Source of the DNA: Paragordius varius
Taxonomy: Eukaryota; Nematomorpha
Length of the DNA stretch: 64,000 nt
Direction: 5' to 3'
NCBI GenBank assembly: GCA_964247055.1
Contig: OZ176051.1
Span: forward strand, 12,896,001-12,960,000
Notes under the pieces: generated by a model
The model's input: the letters and a program-made list of their open reading frames with translations, nothing else
The model's database searches: none
What the model was told of the DNA's origin: nothing
Made by a program: the position numbers and the translations under genes
Shown: piece by piece, positions 23,950 through 36,230 of the stretch
Numbering within the stretch: the first letter of the stretch is position 1
Layout: every line of letters begins with the position of its first letter

Positions 23950-26605
23950 GCATGATCTAATAGAAACTAATAAATATTTGGCAGAACTCAACATTAAAAC
24001 TAAAAATAGAAATTTTTGGAGGGTTTTATTTTTGGCGACCTCATCCACATTCATCGAAAAACAAATAAATTTTAGATTGAGAAAATTAAATATATTATAC
24101 GTATTAGATTTATTACACAATGAACATAATGTATCAAAATATAATTTTCTAGTGGATGTTTGCTTGTGATTAGCAAGTTTGTCTTTAAAATATGATTTTC
24201 ACAATGGATTACATTAGTTTTTTAATGTTTAATATTCATCATTAATTATTATAAAATATACCATCAGTATCAGGGTAAAACAACAGTCAATATCATCCAC
24301 AAATCAAAAATCCAGGTAAAACATATGGTTATATTTATAATCACTAGACATGATTATATTTCAGTTTATATTAAAAAAATTTAATTTTATTTTAGTAAAA
24401 TAAAAAATTTTAAAAATTTATAACTTTGTTAAAATGTAATATTTATTATATATAAGTAATATTTATATTAACATATAAAGTTAAACTTAAATTTGGCGCA
24501 TATTATATTGATTTTCATCAAGTATTTTTTATGTTACTAATATAAAGGGCTGAATTTAGTTTGATTTACTAAATTGACGTTTATTTTAAATCTATCCATT
24601 CATATTGAGCCAAAATTTGCAAATAATATTTATTTGATATTATTTATATTATATATAAGTTTTAAGATTTTTGATCAAGTATTATGCAAATAAATTGATT
24701 TTTTCCGAATATATCCATATATGGAAAAAGTGAAAAAAAAATTTCTACATTGACAATTTTTTTTATCCTTATATTTTTAGAAGGTCTATGTCACAACGGT
24801 CATATTAAGCTTAATATGATATCATGAGAAAAAAAATACTCCCAATTTTGCACACTGTGTAGTAAAATTAATAATTTGTTTGTTTGGTTTCAACCAATCT
24901 CAGTGTTAAATGGTTCTAATCAGTTTAAGCATGTCGACCGTGAGCTCAGAAAGACCAGGGAGTTTTTTAATTTTTATTTTGAGTAAAGCGGTATTGATAT
25001 CCGAATCCGTTAAGTTTTCAAAGCAGCTTTGAATAGGCGTCGACGTGATCGGCATAGTTATGGGATTGTTTAAGTTTAATATTTCTGAAAAGTAGTTAAA
25101 ATAGCTGCTTTTAACTACAGCTGGATCATTTATTATTGCATTGTTTACTCTCACTGATTTTGGTGCGGATGTGTTATTATTATCGCTTTTCCCATTTATA
25201 TACAGTTTTGTTTTTAGTTTTTATATCGATTTCTTTCGCATACTTTAGGGCTTCTTCATTTTTTGCTTCCCTGATAATTTTTCGACATAAACTTTTGGAT
25301 TCTCGATACAATTTTCTATTTAATGGTGTCTTTTCCTTAAACCAAATTTTATGTGCCAAATTTTTCTGTTTTATATGCTCTTTTACTTTTTTATTCCACC
25401 AAAATTGATATTTTTTTGGATGACCTTTATTTGGTTTTTTTCCTCTCCACCAGACATACTATATGGATATAAGTATTTTTTAATAGCTCTGAGATTAAAG
25501 TTTTTTTTCAATTTTTTATGGAAGATTTAAATTTGGCCGTTTTCTGCGCGTCATCTGTCAGTTTTTTATAGTTTAAACATTATATGTGAGATCTTCTGAT
25601 GATTCTGTCTTCTGGAGATTTTAGTTTAAGACATGATAAGGTTGTTTCTAAGACTATCAGTTTGTGGTTTAACTGCAGTTCGTATATTGCTTTAACGTTG
25701 GTGAAATGTTTTCTTTATTATTTCTTGGTCAGAAACAAATCAGTCGTAGATTTGTGGTTTACAGACTCATCTAGATTAATAATAATTATTCCGATTTTTT
25801 TTAAAAAAAGTTGTTTATTATTGTTTAATCACTATTTTGTAAAAAACCAATCAAACATGATCCGTTGTCATTTATATATCAGTTCCATAACCTCCGTAGA
25901 TATCAGCAATGTATTGCTTTCCAAAATGGGCATTAAGGTCACTCATTAAAATTAAAAATTCATTATCAGGTATTGAAGAGAGTTTTTCGTACAAGAGATC
26001 GTAAATATTTTAATGTTGGTTAGATAATCCATTTTGTGGAGCAGAAATGGAGAAAGGGTTAAATATTTTATCATGAAGTAAAATTTTAATGTGGAGCATT
26101 CGGTCATTTATACAGTTTATAGAAGTAATATTATCATTGTAATTATTATGTATAAGGAAAACATGTCTTATTAATATTGTTGCCGGACCAATTAAGTTAA
26201 TAATAGACAATCGATGTAGTGCCGTTTTTCTAGTGGCATTCCCAAAGCACATATTAGAATTTTGCGCTTTTGTAAAGCTAAGATGATCTCATATGTTTTC
26301 CCATTTAAAGTTAATATTAAAGCACCCGAATTTAAACTTGGATGAGTTAAATTTGTCATAATTAGTGTTAGAAAGTTGTGATATTTGCTCCTTTACATTC
26401 GAGAGTATCCTTTCTTGCGGAATAACCCTTTTGAATGAGGGCAAAGAGGCTTAGAATGGGATATTTAAGGTGATTTACAAATAAGAGAAATTGAGGTAAG
26501 TGGTTAATTGATTACATTCATTTTTTCCAGATGGAGCAGTTACTAGTAAATTCATTTTTACTGAATGATCGGTAAAGCCCGAAACCAAAATCACATAAGA
26601 AACCT
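23950..26605 (-). repeat. right arm of large inverted repeat
   Basis: Reverse complement of 20774-23425. Both arms give the same 116-codon and 82-codon shadow frames at mirrored positions, differing by only a few residues, which shows how recent the duplication or conversion is. The outer end is within a segment that also recurs at 27.4 kb. Confidence 0.9.
24906..26400 (-). pseudogene. LINE 5' part in right arm
   Basis: Mirror copy of the LINE fragment at 21000-22480: endonuclease blocks at 26252-26010 (PFSISAPQNGLSNQH) and the linker and RT entry at 25154-24906 (LLKIKIKKLPGLSE). It is equally dead. In this arm the frame around SISAPQ is in better order than in the left arm. Confidence 0.75.
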
Positions 26606-26690
26606 GATACACATTTTCTATTAAAATACATATAATATTTCATCATGATTTTTTTGTTTGCACTGTACGTGATTTCCAGGGGTGTCCAAC
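26525..26690. repeat. direct repeat unit, copy 1
   Basis: CCAGATGG, GTAAAGCCC(G/T)AAACCAAAATCA, AAAATACATATAAT and TTTTTTGTTTGCA occur in this order here and again at 27435-27600. Both copies run straight into a CAGGGGTGTCCAA-type terminus. The first part of copy 1 lies in the right palindrome arm. Confidence 0.65.
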
Positions 26691-27000
26691 ACAAACTGCC
26701 GGGCGGCATTTTTGATGTAAAAAAAATAAATTTAAAGCTTTTCAAATAAAATTTTTAATAAATAGTCAGCATCACAAAAGTATTATTTGTTCCTATTTCT
26801 AACATTTGTCAAAGTTTAATGGTAAACGTACAAATTTAAGTTTTAGATAATGCGATTATTGAGTTCACATAAAAAATAAATAGTAATATAATTTCAATTT
26901 GCGATTTTTCATTATGATTACATAAATCACTTCTCTTAATCTCATTCTATAGATATTATAGATTAGTAAATTACCAAATAGTGCTTGGAAAGAACTTGCT
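26677..27000. mobile_element. hAT-like MITE, partial
   Basis: Starts CAGGGGTGTCCAACACAAA after a direct repeat unit and has the GC-rich shoulder (GCCGGGCGGCAT) of the family. I could not place its right end, so the end given is approximate. Confidence 0.5.
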
Positions 27001-27434
27001 TTATCAAAAAGTTTTTGATAAGTCGAGAATATCTGCAGATTTGTGGTAGAATTCTAAGCTACGCTATGAACCTTTAATTTAAATTTTGAGATGATTTATG
27101 GATTGCTGTTTTCCACATGTTTCAAAATACCATAAGGTTCACTTCTTTTACCAAAATATATATTTAAAACAAATGAATCTTTTATTAATATTCCTGTTAA
27201 TGCCAAAATCTAGCATATATTAAAAACCGTGTTTCGGCATTTTGCGTAAATTTTAAGAAAATTAGTCCATTTTAGGCGTGTGCGAAACATTGCGACTTTT
27301 GAAGCCAAGATTTTAATTTTATATTTAAATATATTTTTATGCATTATCCATATTATTTTAATGATTTTTTTGGAATTGGGCAATAGCTATCACCCAAAAT
27401 TTAATTTAGCATAATGTGCACTTATTTTAAATTT

Positions 27435-27600
27435 TTACCAGATGGGGTCACTAAAATCAATTTTGCTAAATGACCCGTAAAGCCCTAAACCAAAATCATC
27501 ATAAGATACCTGATCGACATTATCTCTTAAAATACATATAATTATTTCAGCATAAATTTTTTGTTTGCATTGTAACCTTTGATGCATTCTAAGGGTGTCC
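27435..27600. repeat. direct repeat unit, copy 2
   Basis: Second copy of the unit at 26525-26690, more diverged, again abutting a hAT-like MITE start. Tandem duplication of flank plus MITE is the simplest reading. Confidence 0.6.
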
Positions 27601-27858
27601 AAGACAAATGGCATAGCGGGAGGCATACTTAATAAAATTACTAGGCCGTTTTCGCAATAGGTAGGCATTTTTAATAATATATAAGGTTTCAAACGTAAAA
27701 CTGTAAAGTTAAACACAATATAAAAAATTTTACTAGTTTTTGCCAAATAAAAAATATCAATACTTTACAAAGATTTTGTGAAAATATTTTTGCATATTAT
27801 ATATTTCCAAATTTTTCGACCACACATAAACACTCAGAGGACGTGTTAGACACCCCTG
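27590..27858. mobile_element. hAT-like MITE
   Basis: Begins AAGGGTGTCCAAGAC and ends GTGTTAGACACCCCTG; about 0.27 kb, with the family's GC-rich shoulders. The following 27859-28338 is AT-rich with no gene seen. Confidence 0.65.
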
Positions 27859-28338
27859 GTTTAATCCTTTAATATCAAAATTTAAGGAGAAAATAATAAA
27901 TTGTTAGGATAAATAATTATTTATTAAAGTTATGATATGATATATAATAGAGGACGGAGGTTTTATTTAAAAATCTTGCAACAAAAAGTATAAATACATA
28001 TATTGCTCAAATGTTTTATGTGACTATAACTGTAAATTGCGTGACCTAATCTATTAAAAATATATAAAATTTAAGAGAAAAAAAATTGTTGTACCTATCA
28101 TTAAGAAAAGATATAAAGATTGCAATAATTGGGTGAAAAAAGAAAATGCCATAATAAATTATTCATCCAAAATTATTAATTTTTAAATACTATATATATA
28201 TCTATAAACTTACAACAATATACATATATAATATAAATATATAATATGCATTGCATAGTTAAATGACCATCTTAAATAATAATTTGTTTATAAACCAATC
28301 GAAAATATTCCATCATTCGTTTTAGAGTATTGAATCAA

Positions 28339-31300
28339 TTACATCAATAAATCAATGTTAATATCAGCTCTGGGATCCCAGCTTAAACGATCCGGTTTCT
28401 CATCTGAATTGGCTGTACTACTAGTTGATGTATATGACGAACTCTCTCCCTCTATTATCAATGATGTTGCAGCATTCGTTGTACAATTTTGGGTAGTTTT
28501 ATTCGCTACTGTACCATTGTTGGTCTCTACAAATCGCCTCATGTCTTTGCCATGTTTTTTGATTCTTAGGGGGGATTGCCCACAATACAGCCCTTCGACA
28601 TGTTGTAAGAGCACCTCGATTTCTGGACTCAAATCGTGTATTTCATTGATATTGTGGTCATAATTAATCCATTGTTTAGGGTCAGTATCTGTATGGTGGG
28701 AGGAAGATGTTTGATTCAAAAAAGTAGTACCAGAAAATCCCATATTTTTATCTTTTAGGAGGAAGCTATTGTCAACAACCTTAACATGTTGAAATGACGT
28801 TTTAACAGGAATATTATTTGGAGAAAGTTCTGATAAATTTTGTACATTTTCGAGCGAAAGCGAACGTTGTTGATGAAATTGCTTTTTTGTTGCATGTTGT
28901 GAACTACGAGTATTAATGATTTGTTTGAACTGATTAAAGGTAGGACCGTATGGTGATGGTGGTACAATACAAGTTTTTTGCCGTCGAAATTCAAGATTTG
29001 CTTTATGATTTACATTGGCATTGTTGGTCTTAATATTTGTATCGCAGCACAAATTTTTGTCCAAAAATTGTCGATAATCAATCCAATTATCAATGGGATC
29101 TTCCAAGGCCAACTCTTTCATGACATAATTTTCAAGTGTTATGTTTCTATGGTCATGATCAATTTTTCTTTCATCAACATTATGATTATCAAGAATAATG
29201 GCATCTAGGAATTCATATGCCGGACTATTAAATATAGTAGAAGCACTTTGATTAGTATGTTGTTTGTGGCTATGATCGATGCTGCTTTTTTTGCAATTTT
29301 CACTTTTTGTTGATGTGGAAATCTATCAAAATAGTTTAGAGAACGGTTAAATAATTAGAGTATATGGATGGACATTGATGTTGATCAATTTACATTAATG
29401 TTTGACATCAGGAAATAAAATAGCGTATGTATGGGTAAAAAACAGCAATTGGTTGAAATTACAATCATTTTCCTATCCTACACAACATTAAATGGGTTTA
29501 CTTAATTATTATTATGGACAGATTTTGTGTTTTATATCATACGATACTGTTTTATTACCAATTGTCCAACACTTATAATGTAAATTGAACATTGTTACAG
29601 TAAAAATTGAAATTATACGGACGAAGAATAAAAATATAAAGACAAATATCTTTTTTAAAAAGACAGCTTTTAATTTTTTTATAATTATTGTATAAAATTG
29701 TAAAGCATGAAATTAAATTAATTACATATTTTACAATTGTAACTTGATGGTTTTTTGACTTCATGTATGAAGGTAACCATACAGTCTTATTCCAAAGATC
29801 CTTATCTAGACATTTGGTAATGTCGAGGTTTAGTATTTTTATATCATTTTGTATATTGTCGTTCCTGGAATGTGTTAGGCGCCCTTTGCGGTTGTTACTA
29901 AAGGGTTGTATGTGCCTAATGGTTTGGAGTGGATGGTCGGTTTGTCTTTTTTCAATGTGACCCAAGTATTTAAGCCTGCTTCTTTGTATAAACCTTTCTA
30001 CTGTGTCATTTTTATAAGAGGAATATTGTAGTCAGACAGGAAGCTTTAAATTTTGTTTTCCGTATTTATTGTCAAGATTTGTTTTGTTTAGAGGCCATGT
30101 TACGGTGGAGTAAGTAAGAGCTGGCATGACTTCTGCTTTGTATAGTAGCCATTTATTAATGTTAAATACATTTTTATTTTTAAGGACAAATTTTAGAGTT
30201 AACTTTACCCCACGCTTGTTGAATTTGTTTCCTTATTGCTCCAGTTATATGGCCTTTAGAGTCTATGACGTCTCCTAGATAGGTAAACTGATCCACTTTT
30301 TCTATTGAATTATCGCCGATTGTCACATATGTCGAGCGTTGAGTTGGATTGTTGTTTTTACAGTGGTTACATTTAAAGTTTATTTGTTCGTTTAGTTTGC
30401 CATTAATTTTGGAGCATTGTTTGTAAACCCAGAATTTGAATTTGTTGCATTTTATGGAATTTGTTTTGACTTCCTTGTCGCAGATAGCGCATGGATATTT
30501 TGGGCGCTGTATACGATCTCCTGATATCATTGTTTTATTAATATTTATTTTCAGCTCATGGTTGTTTAGGCATTTTCATGTTCTAAATTTATTTGACATA
30601 TTTTCAAGTGAAATATCTGTAGAACAATGTCATCCGCGAAGATTAACTCCCAAGGCGGTTGGGAAGATATGTTTTTTGTGATACAGTCCAATGTTATAAT
30701 GAATAGTAAACCTTGGTGTAGGCAGTGTTTGTTTTAAAAAGTTCAGTGTCTCCTATTGTGCATTGTGATTGTATTTTCATAAAGAAGTAGTATTATTTCT
30801 ATTAGATATTTTTAAACATATTTTTGTCTTAGGGCCCATATGATTGTTGCTCTAGGGATATTATCAAAAGCTTTCTCCAGGTCTAGAAAGTTGTGGAAAA
30901 GTTTTTGATTTTTTGGAATATATTTTTCTTGTAATTGCCTGATGATGAATATGGCATCTGTAGTGCTGTGTTCTTTACGAAATGCAAACTGATTATTCGT
31001 TATTGAAATGGTTTGTCTAAGTCGGTTGTCAATGATGCTTTCAAATATTTTGAAAGTGTGTTCAAGAAGTTTTAAGGGGCGGTATGAGGAGCAGACAAGA
31101 CGATCCCCCTTTTTTTATATATAGGGATTGTTATACTTTTATTCCAGTCATGGAGAATTTTACGTTTGGTAATAATTTCAAAAAAAAGTTGTAAGGTAGT
31201 TGTTAAGCATGGTTTCGGTTTTAGAAGATCAACTGATAGTTCGCTTGCACCTGACGACTTGTTTGGTTTCATTTTTTGCATTGCTTTTACTAATTCGTTT

Positions 31301-34300
31301 TCTGTGATTTCGTGGATGGGTCCGCTGGGTGGTTTTAATGTTAGAGGGACTTTTAAATTGTTGGTTTGGTTCATGGATTCTTCCAAGCTTTCTTTCCATA
31401 TCTTAATTACACTTTCTGGTTTAGAGTTTATCTTATTCATATAGTTTTCGATACATTTAGTTTTAATGATATCTTGTCTGTTTGAATTTATGTTCTTTAT
31501 GTATTTAAAGATTTTTTTATTTTTAACTTGGTCCTCAAGTTTAGTCGCCAGTTTAAGGTTTTTTCGTTTATAGTTTTTCTATTTCTGCGCTTTGTGTTTT
31601 GCAATAAGGTATGTTTGTCTGTTTTTATCATTGCTATCCCTTTTCCATGCTTTGAAGGCGCCATTTTTTTCTTTAGTAACCTCTTGCAATTTTTTTACAA
31701 CCAATTTTTCGTTTTTTAATGTATGGCTATCTGCTGTTTTAACTATTGTTTTTAAGTTATCCCATCTTGAACCAATGGTTTCAGTATTTGCTGGAGCTTT
31801 TCGGAGGATGCTTGGTTGATGTATTTGTTCCTGATTGTTTGATTTTGTAGTTTGCTGTGGTTAATTTTGGCTGGTCTTTGAAAGGACTGCTATCAGAATT
31901 TTGTGTTGTGTGAAGCTTGTTTGGTGAGTTTTAATGTTAACTAATTGTGGCCGTTTTATTTTAGGCAAAAGGATGTAATCTATCATGGTAGAAGTGTTTG
32001 CTGTTTGAAAAGTGGTAAGTTGATTGTGGTTTTTTGTGAAGTATGTGTTGGTTATGATTAGTTGGTTTGCTTGGCAATATTCTAACATATGTTCTCCCAT
32101 CTTGTCAGTACTGCCATAGTTTCCGCCATGAACTTCCCTAAAATCGTGTTCATTATTACTAATGTGACTGTTAAAGTCACCTCCTAAGAAGATGGATTGG
32201 CCTGGTATTGTATAGACATTGGAGATCTGTCAAATATTGTTGTTTAATTTCGTCTTTTAAACCTGGTTGGGGCACATATATCGATATTATATTTAGGATA
32301 GTCATCGTGCACAACCTCAAGCTGTATAATTCTTTCACTGTGTCTGTTACTTGGATAACATTCTCGCAAAGACGGTTTATAATCGCTATCACTACACCAG
32401 CCTGACCATTTTCTTGTCCTTGATAGTAGATTGTGTAATTATTCGTGGTAACTAAGTTATCTCTTTTTAATCTGGTTTCCTGTAAGCAGCCGATGTCAAC
32501 ATTCTTAGATTCGAGAAAATTAATTATCATGTGTAGTTTTACATTTAAAGTACCGATGTTACAGATGCAAATTTAAATGTGTTGAGATTATTCATAATTC
32601 AGGTGTCATGTTATTATAGTTGTTATATCGGTTTATTATTATAATTATTCGGTATTGTAATCGTTATGATGAAATAAGAAGTAATAAATTAATTGGTAGG
32701 AGTTTGTAATTATTGGTATATAATGATAATATAAAGAAAAAGAAGTAAGATATAAAATATGTTATTGTTATGATAGTAGGTAGAAGTTTTTAAAAATGTA
32801 ATATTAATTTTTATTATCGTTTCGTTAGAAAGTTAGCAGTTTCTGAACAAGATGTGTTCATGGTGTATAGGTTGAGGCGAGGTTTTTACCTTTCCCATGC
32901 CCTTGTGAAAAAACTCCTTACGGAGTAGATGTTTTTTGCAGAACATCCAAAACTGGCCTCTGCTGTTCGTTCACCAAAGGTGATCCGACCAACACCGCGG
33001 GGAGGTAGCAGTAGGACTTTGTTGGCCACTAATGTAACTATATAATATATATAAGGTTTAAAAGTATGGATAAAAAAATATTTGTCTTTATATTTTAACG
33101 TTTTGTCCCGATATCAGTTTTTATTGTAACATACTATAATGATCGTCAACCCCCCCCCCCCCCAAAAAAAAAAATTAATCCATAAAAATTTTTTACCGTA
33201 AGGGTTGACAAATTTGCTTGTCGCAATAATCGATTGTGAGCGAAATTGTTGGAAGAAGGCATTGATTTAATTGCAGTTGATGATGGTATAAAAACTAATT
33301 AATTGTGTAGGGTTAAAAAATCGTAAATAATGAATATTAGCTGATATTTAAAAGAATGTCTTAGCGGGCCGTATTTTTAACATTAATGAAATATCAACCT
33401 GGGCTTTTATAAATATTTGATATTAAATTTTAACAATAAATCATTATTTATTAAAACATTGTTTGCTAATTTCATTGCCGAAATTCGGAAAGAGAATTTT
33501 AGTCAGAATTTAGTAATATTAAATCTACTTTGATTATTATTGTAAATTGCCTTTTTTTATATTTAATAAAATAGTATATTTTATAATTTTTAAATAAATT
33601 TCTCACAGGTTACATAATAAGGGGTCGTGTGTTAAACACCCCGGCTCTAAAAAAATATTATCGAAAAAAACATGACAAAAATATACCATTTGTAGTTTTT
33701 TCTATCCCGTTCTCCTCTGATAGATGAGGTGTTTTTTTTAAATTCCTTTTACGTCGATTTTTATTTGTGGGATATATTTTGCTTTTACTTCGTAACGATT
33801 GTTCATGGTTGCATTTGCCATTTTGTGTTAATGATGAGATATGGTCCGTATTTTCTTGCAAAATTATAGGATTATTTTCATTTTTATGTAATAAATGCCC
33901 ATTTTTTGAAAACTTCCCACGGCCATCCCTATGATCATTATCGAATCGAATTGGATCGTATAAAAAGTTTTGTGGTGATTCCATAGCAAAATTTGTATTA
34001 GCTTGTCCAATTGTTTGTTGGGATGCCATATTATTCTGATGTTTTACATATAACACAATTTTATCGAGATAGAAACTCAAAATCACAGTATAATAATAAG
34101 TTGGTTTTTTTAAAAAAATTACGCATAAAATTCATTGAGTTAGTGGTCAAACGATTGAAAAGTATGCCATGTGTAGTCATAAATCTCTGTACCGATTTGT
34201 AAGTAAAAAAATATGTAATTTTAAAAAGACATATATCGTTTCAAAATAATATTATAGGGTCTATGGTTTAATAAATGTGTCGTGTAATTAGCAAGATAAC

Positions 34301-36230
34301 TATTATATTATATTGTGGTATGTTGCCGTTTTGCCATTTATTAAAACTAAATCAACGGCAATTAGCATTATATGATAAAATTAAAATTAGTATTTTATAA
34401 CTAATATGAAATTTTTGGATAAGGTTTTAATAATATAACAATGCTGAAATGACATTATTTTAGGATCCGCACATTTAGCTTAAATTATATCCAGAAATAA
34501 GCATATCAATTTTCTAGCTTTGAAACATTCAATAATACAAATTTAATTTTTATCTAAATTGGATATAGAAAGATGTGTTAAAAAATTATAATCTATTCAA
34601 TCCATATAGAAAAAAGGGCTTATTAATATGTAAAATATACAGTAAGTTAAAATTAAAATTATACAGACAAAATGTATAAACCTAAAGAGAAAAGTTTCCT
34701 TAAAGAAAAGTGAGCTATAATTTGTTAAGTCTTAATTATGCCTATATAAACTATTTAGTTCACTTAAGTTAAATATCTTTTCTTCTTTGAAATAAAACAA
34801 TACGTTATATCTAGCCAAGTTTAAAAAGTATAGTGGTCTATTAAAAAATTGTCATTATGCTTTTACATTTTTTCTGTATAATAATCTCAATTTTTACTGT
34901 AAAAAATCTTAGATAGGGAGAACAGAAATGAATATGGAGCTCAAAAAACTGATTGATATACCTTCATAGGTATTGATTGTTTTGATTGTATGGAAAAATT
35001 AGTTTTTTCTTGATTACGAGGTAGTTTATTATTTTTATTATTATGTGGATTGTTCATTTTGGTTTTATTAGAGCTTTTTTGATTGTTTGCGTAAAACGAA
35101 TCCCTTTTAACTCGATTAAAATGACTAGGAAAATTAATTTTATTGTTGTTGTATGGTAACGTGGTTTCTGACGCATCCTTTATGAAATCTTGGAGAGCTT
35201 CCCCTTTAGGCCATCGTTCTAAATACATAAAAATATATTCACCATTTACAATTCAAATTCACCCTTGAACAATTCAAATTCACCCTTGAACAATTCAAAT
35301 TCACCCTCGACCTTTTCAAATTCATCCTAAAAATAAATTATGTATTTTCGAACTAATATATATTATCATTAAAAAAATATTCTTATGGTATAGTTTATTT
35401 TTTCAGTATTATATTAATTTTAAACGTAATTTCATTTTTTTAAATATAAAAAAATATAGGTAATTTTTAATTTTAAAAATATATAATTTATTTTAGGGTG
35501 AATATGAATTGTTCAAGGGTGAATTCGTGAATTTAAATTGTTTAAGAGTGAATTAGAACTATAAATGATATATAAATATATAAACAGATATACTACCAGC
35601 AAAAAGTCAAAAATAGTAATTCTAGATGACAAAAGCAAAATCTATACAAGTTTTGCACTTAAAAAATAGAAAATTATTTTTTATTTTTTTATATTGGCCC
35701 ATATTAGATTATATGGGAAATATCATACATCTGAAAATGGGTTAATTTTAGATTTTTATCTTTTATTTTTATGATTTTAATTAAACTTAAATTACCAAAC
35801 GATTTATAAAAAATGCTAAAATCATTTTTAAAAACTTTAATTATATTATTGTTTTCATAAAAAAATAAAAAAAAATAAAACTACTTTCATGGTATATTTT
35901 ATTAATAAACCTTTATTATTCACTTCAATCTGTTTCACATTAGTATATTGTGTTCTCCTGCTATTTTTTATCGAGTGAGATAAATCTTGAAAATTTGCTT
36001 TTTCTTTCATTGCATTTGATTCATCCTGATTAACCACCTAGGTATAAAAAATAAAAAATGTAAAATTATAGGTCTCACGCTGTGATTGATAATAACACAT
36101 TTTTGGAATTTATAAAAAAATCATAGGTGTTGTTAAAATAGGTATAAAAAATTACAATGGTCCTTCGTTCAATTTCACGGTTTAATTTGGCCATCAAAAG
36201 AAATTTTTGATCCAAACTTTTATCATTCAT
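28339..36230 (-). CDS. multi-exon host gene of unknown function (model incomplete)
   Basis: Minus-strand exons, 5' to 3': 36230-36156 (ATG; MNDKSLDQKFLLMAKLNREI, donor GTAATT), 36037-35911 (or to 35885), 35218-34962 (donor GTATAT), 34035-33687 (donor GTATAT) and a long last exon 29322-28339 ending in TAA. The first four join in frame. Exon 2 to 3 needs the donor GTTTAT at 35910 to keep phase 1; using 35885 instead gives a quick stop. The fourth exon ends in phase 1 while the last starts in phase 0, so at least one exon is missing between them, where a LINE now sits. The product is hydrophilic, rich in N, K, S and Q, with a basic patch (NKNRRKRNLKK), looks disordered and has a possible N-terminal helix. 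The last exon has a more conserved look near its end (SPEIEVLLQHVEGLYCGQSP). I do not recognise the family. Confidence 0.6.
29597..29660. repeat. MITE family 1, left half, split by LINE
   Basis: CAGTAAAAATTGAAATTATA with AAATATAAAGACAAATAT matches the left end of the 51-kb copies. Its inverted partner is 3.4 kb away at 33070-33130, just beyond the LINE, so the LINE probably landed inside this MITE. Confidence 0.6.
29660..33050 (-). pseudogene. near full-length APE-type LINE with zinc finger
   Basis: Minus-strand order: 5' leader (33050-32570), APE endonuclease (32570-31870: NVDIGCLQETRLKR, NIISIYVPQPGLKDE, TMIDYILLPK), linker, RT (31440-30540: ITENELVKAMQKMKPNKSSG, then WNKSITIPIYKK), a C4-type finger within YPCAICDKEVKTNSIKC and FKCNHC (30500-30360), the VDQFTYLGDVIDSKG block, and a tail with HIEKRQTDHPLQTI near 29960. 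Several frameshifts and stops break the ORF, so it is inactive. The architecture equals that of the plus-strand LINE at 38.7-41.7 kb. It lies in an intron of the unknown minus-strand gene, in the same orientation. Confidence 0.88.
33070..33130. repeat. MITE family 1, right half
   Basis: AAATATTTGTCTTTATATTT, CGTTTTGTCC and CAGTTTTTATTG mirror the half at 29597-29660. A run of 14 C followed by 11 A (33150-33174) lies just beyond. Confidence 0.6.
33310..33643. mobile_element. hAT-like MITE, worn
   Basis: The right end GTGTTAAACACCCCG and the shoulder GCGGGCCG belong to the CAGGGGTG family. The interior GCCGAAATTCGG is shared with the copy near 6.0 kb. The left end is approximate. Confidence 0.5.
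34640..34899. mobile_element. MITE family 1 copy
   Basis: Starts CAGTAAGTTAAAATTAAAAT, continues TATACAGACAAAATGT, and ends TCTGTATAATAATCTCAATT then TTTACTG. The ends are inverted; it is 260 bp and non-coding. It lies in an intron of the unknown minus-strand gene. Confidence 0.7.
35237..35574. mobile_element. MITE family 2 copy with subterminal direct repeats
   Basis: Left end CACCATTTACAATTCAAATT with three 21-bp direct units (CAATTCAAATTCACCCTTGAA); right end carries the inverted words AGGGTGAAT, AATTGTTCAAGG and ATAAATGATATATA. Full copies recur at 47481-47678 and 49381-49651. It is non-coding and lies in an intron. Confidence 0.75.

Noticed and set aside
21424-25949. Matching 116-codon frames at 21424-21774 (-) and 25599-25949 (+)
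   Set aside because: They are mirror images across the large inverted repeat and antisense to the LINE endonuclease part, so not a conserved host gene.
28355-28663. 102-codon plus-strand frame
   Set aside because: It is the antisense shadow of the last exon of the minus-strand host gene; the minus frame is much longer and has a splice site.
28339-29121. Starting the last-exon protein at the ATG at 29121
   Set aside because: The frame stays open upstream to 29322, where a TTTTGATAG acceptor lies, so this is an internal methionine of a spliced exon.
35237-35320. CRISPR-like short direct repeats
   Set aside because: The 21-bp units abut without spacers and belong to the end of a MITE in a eukaryotic intron.
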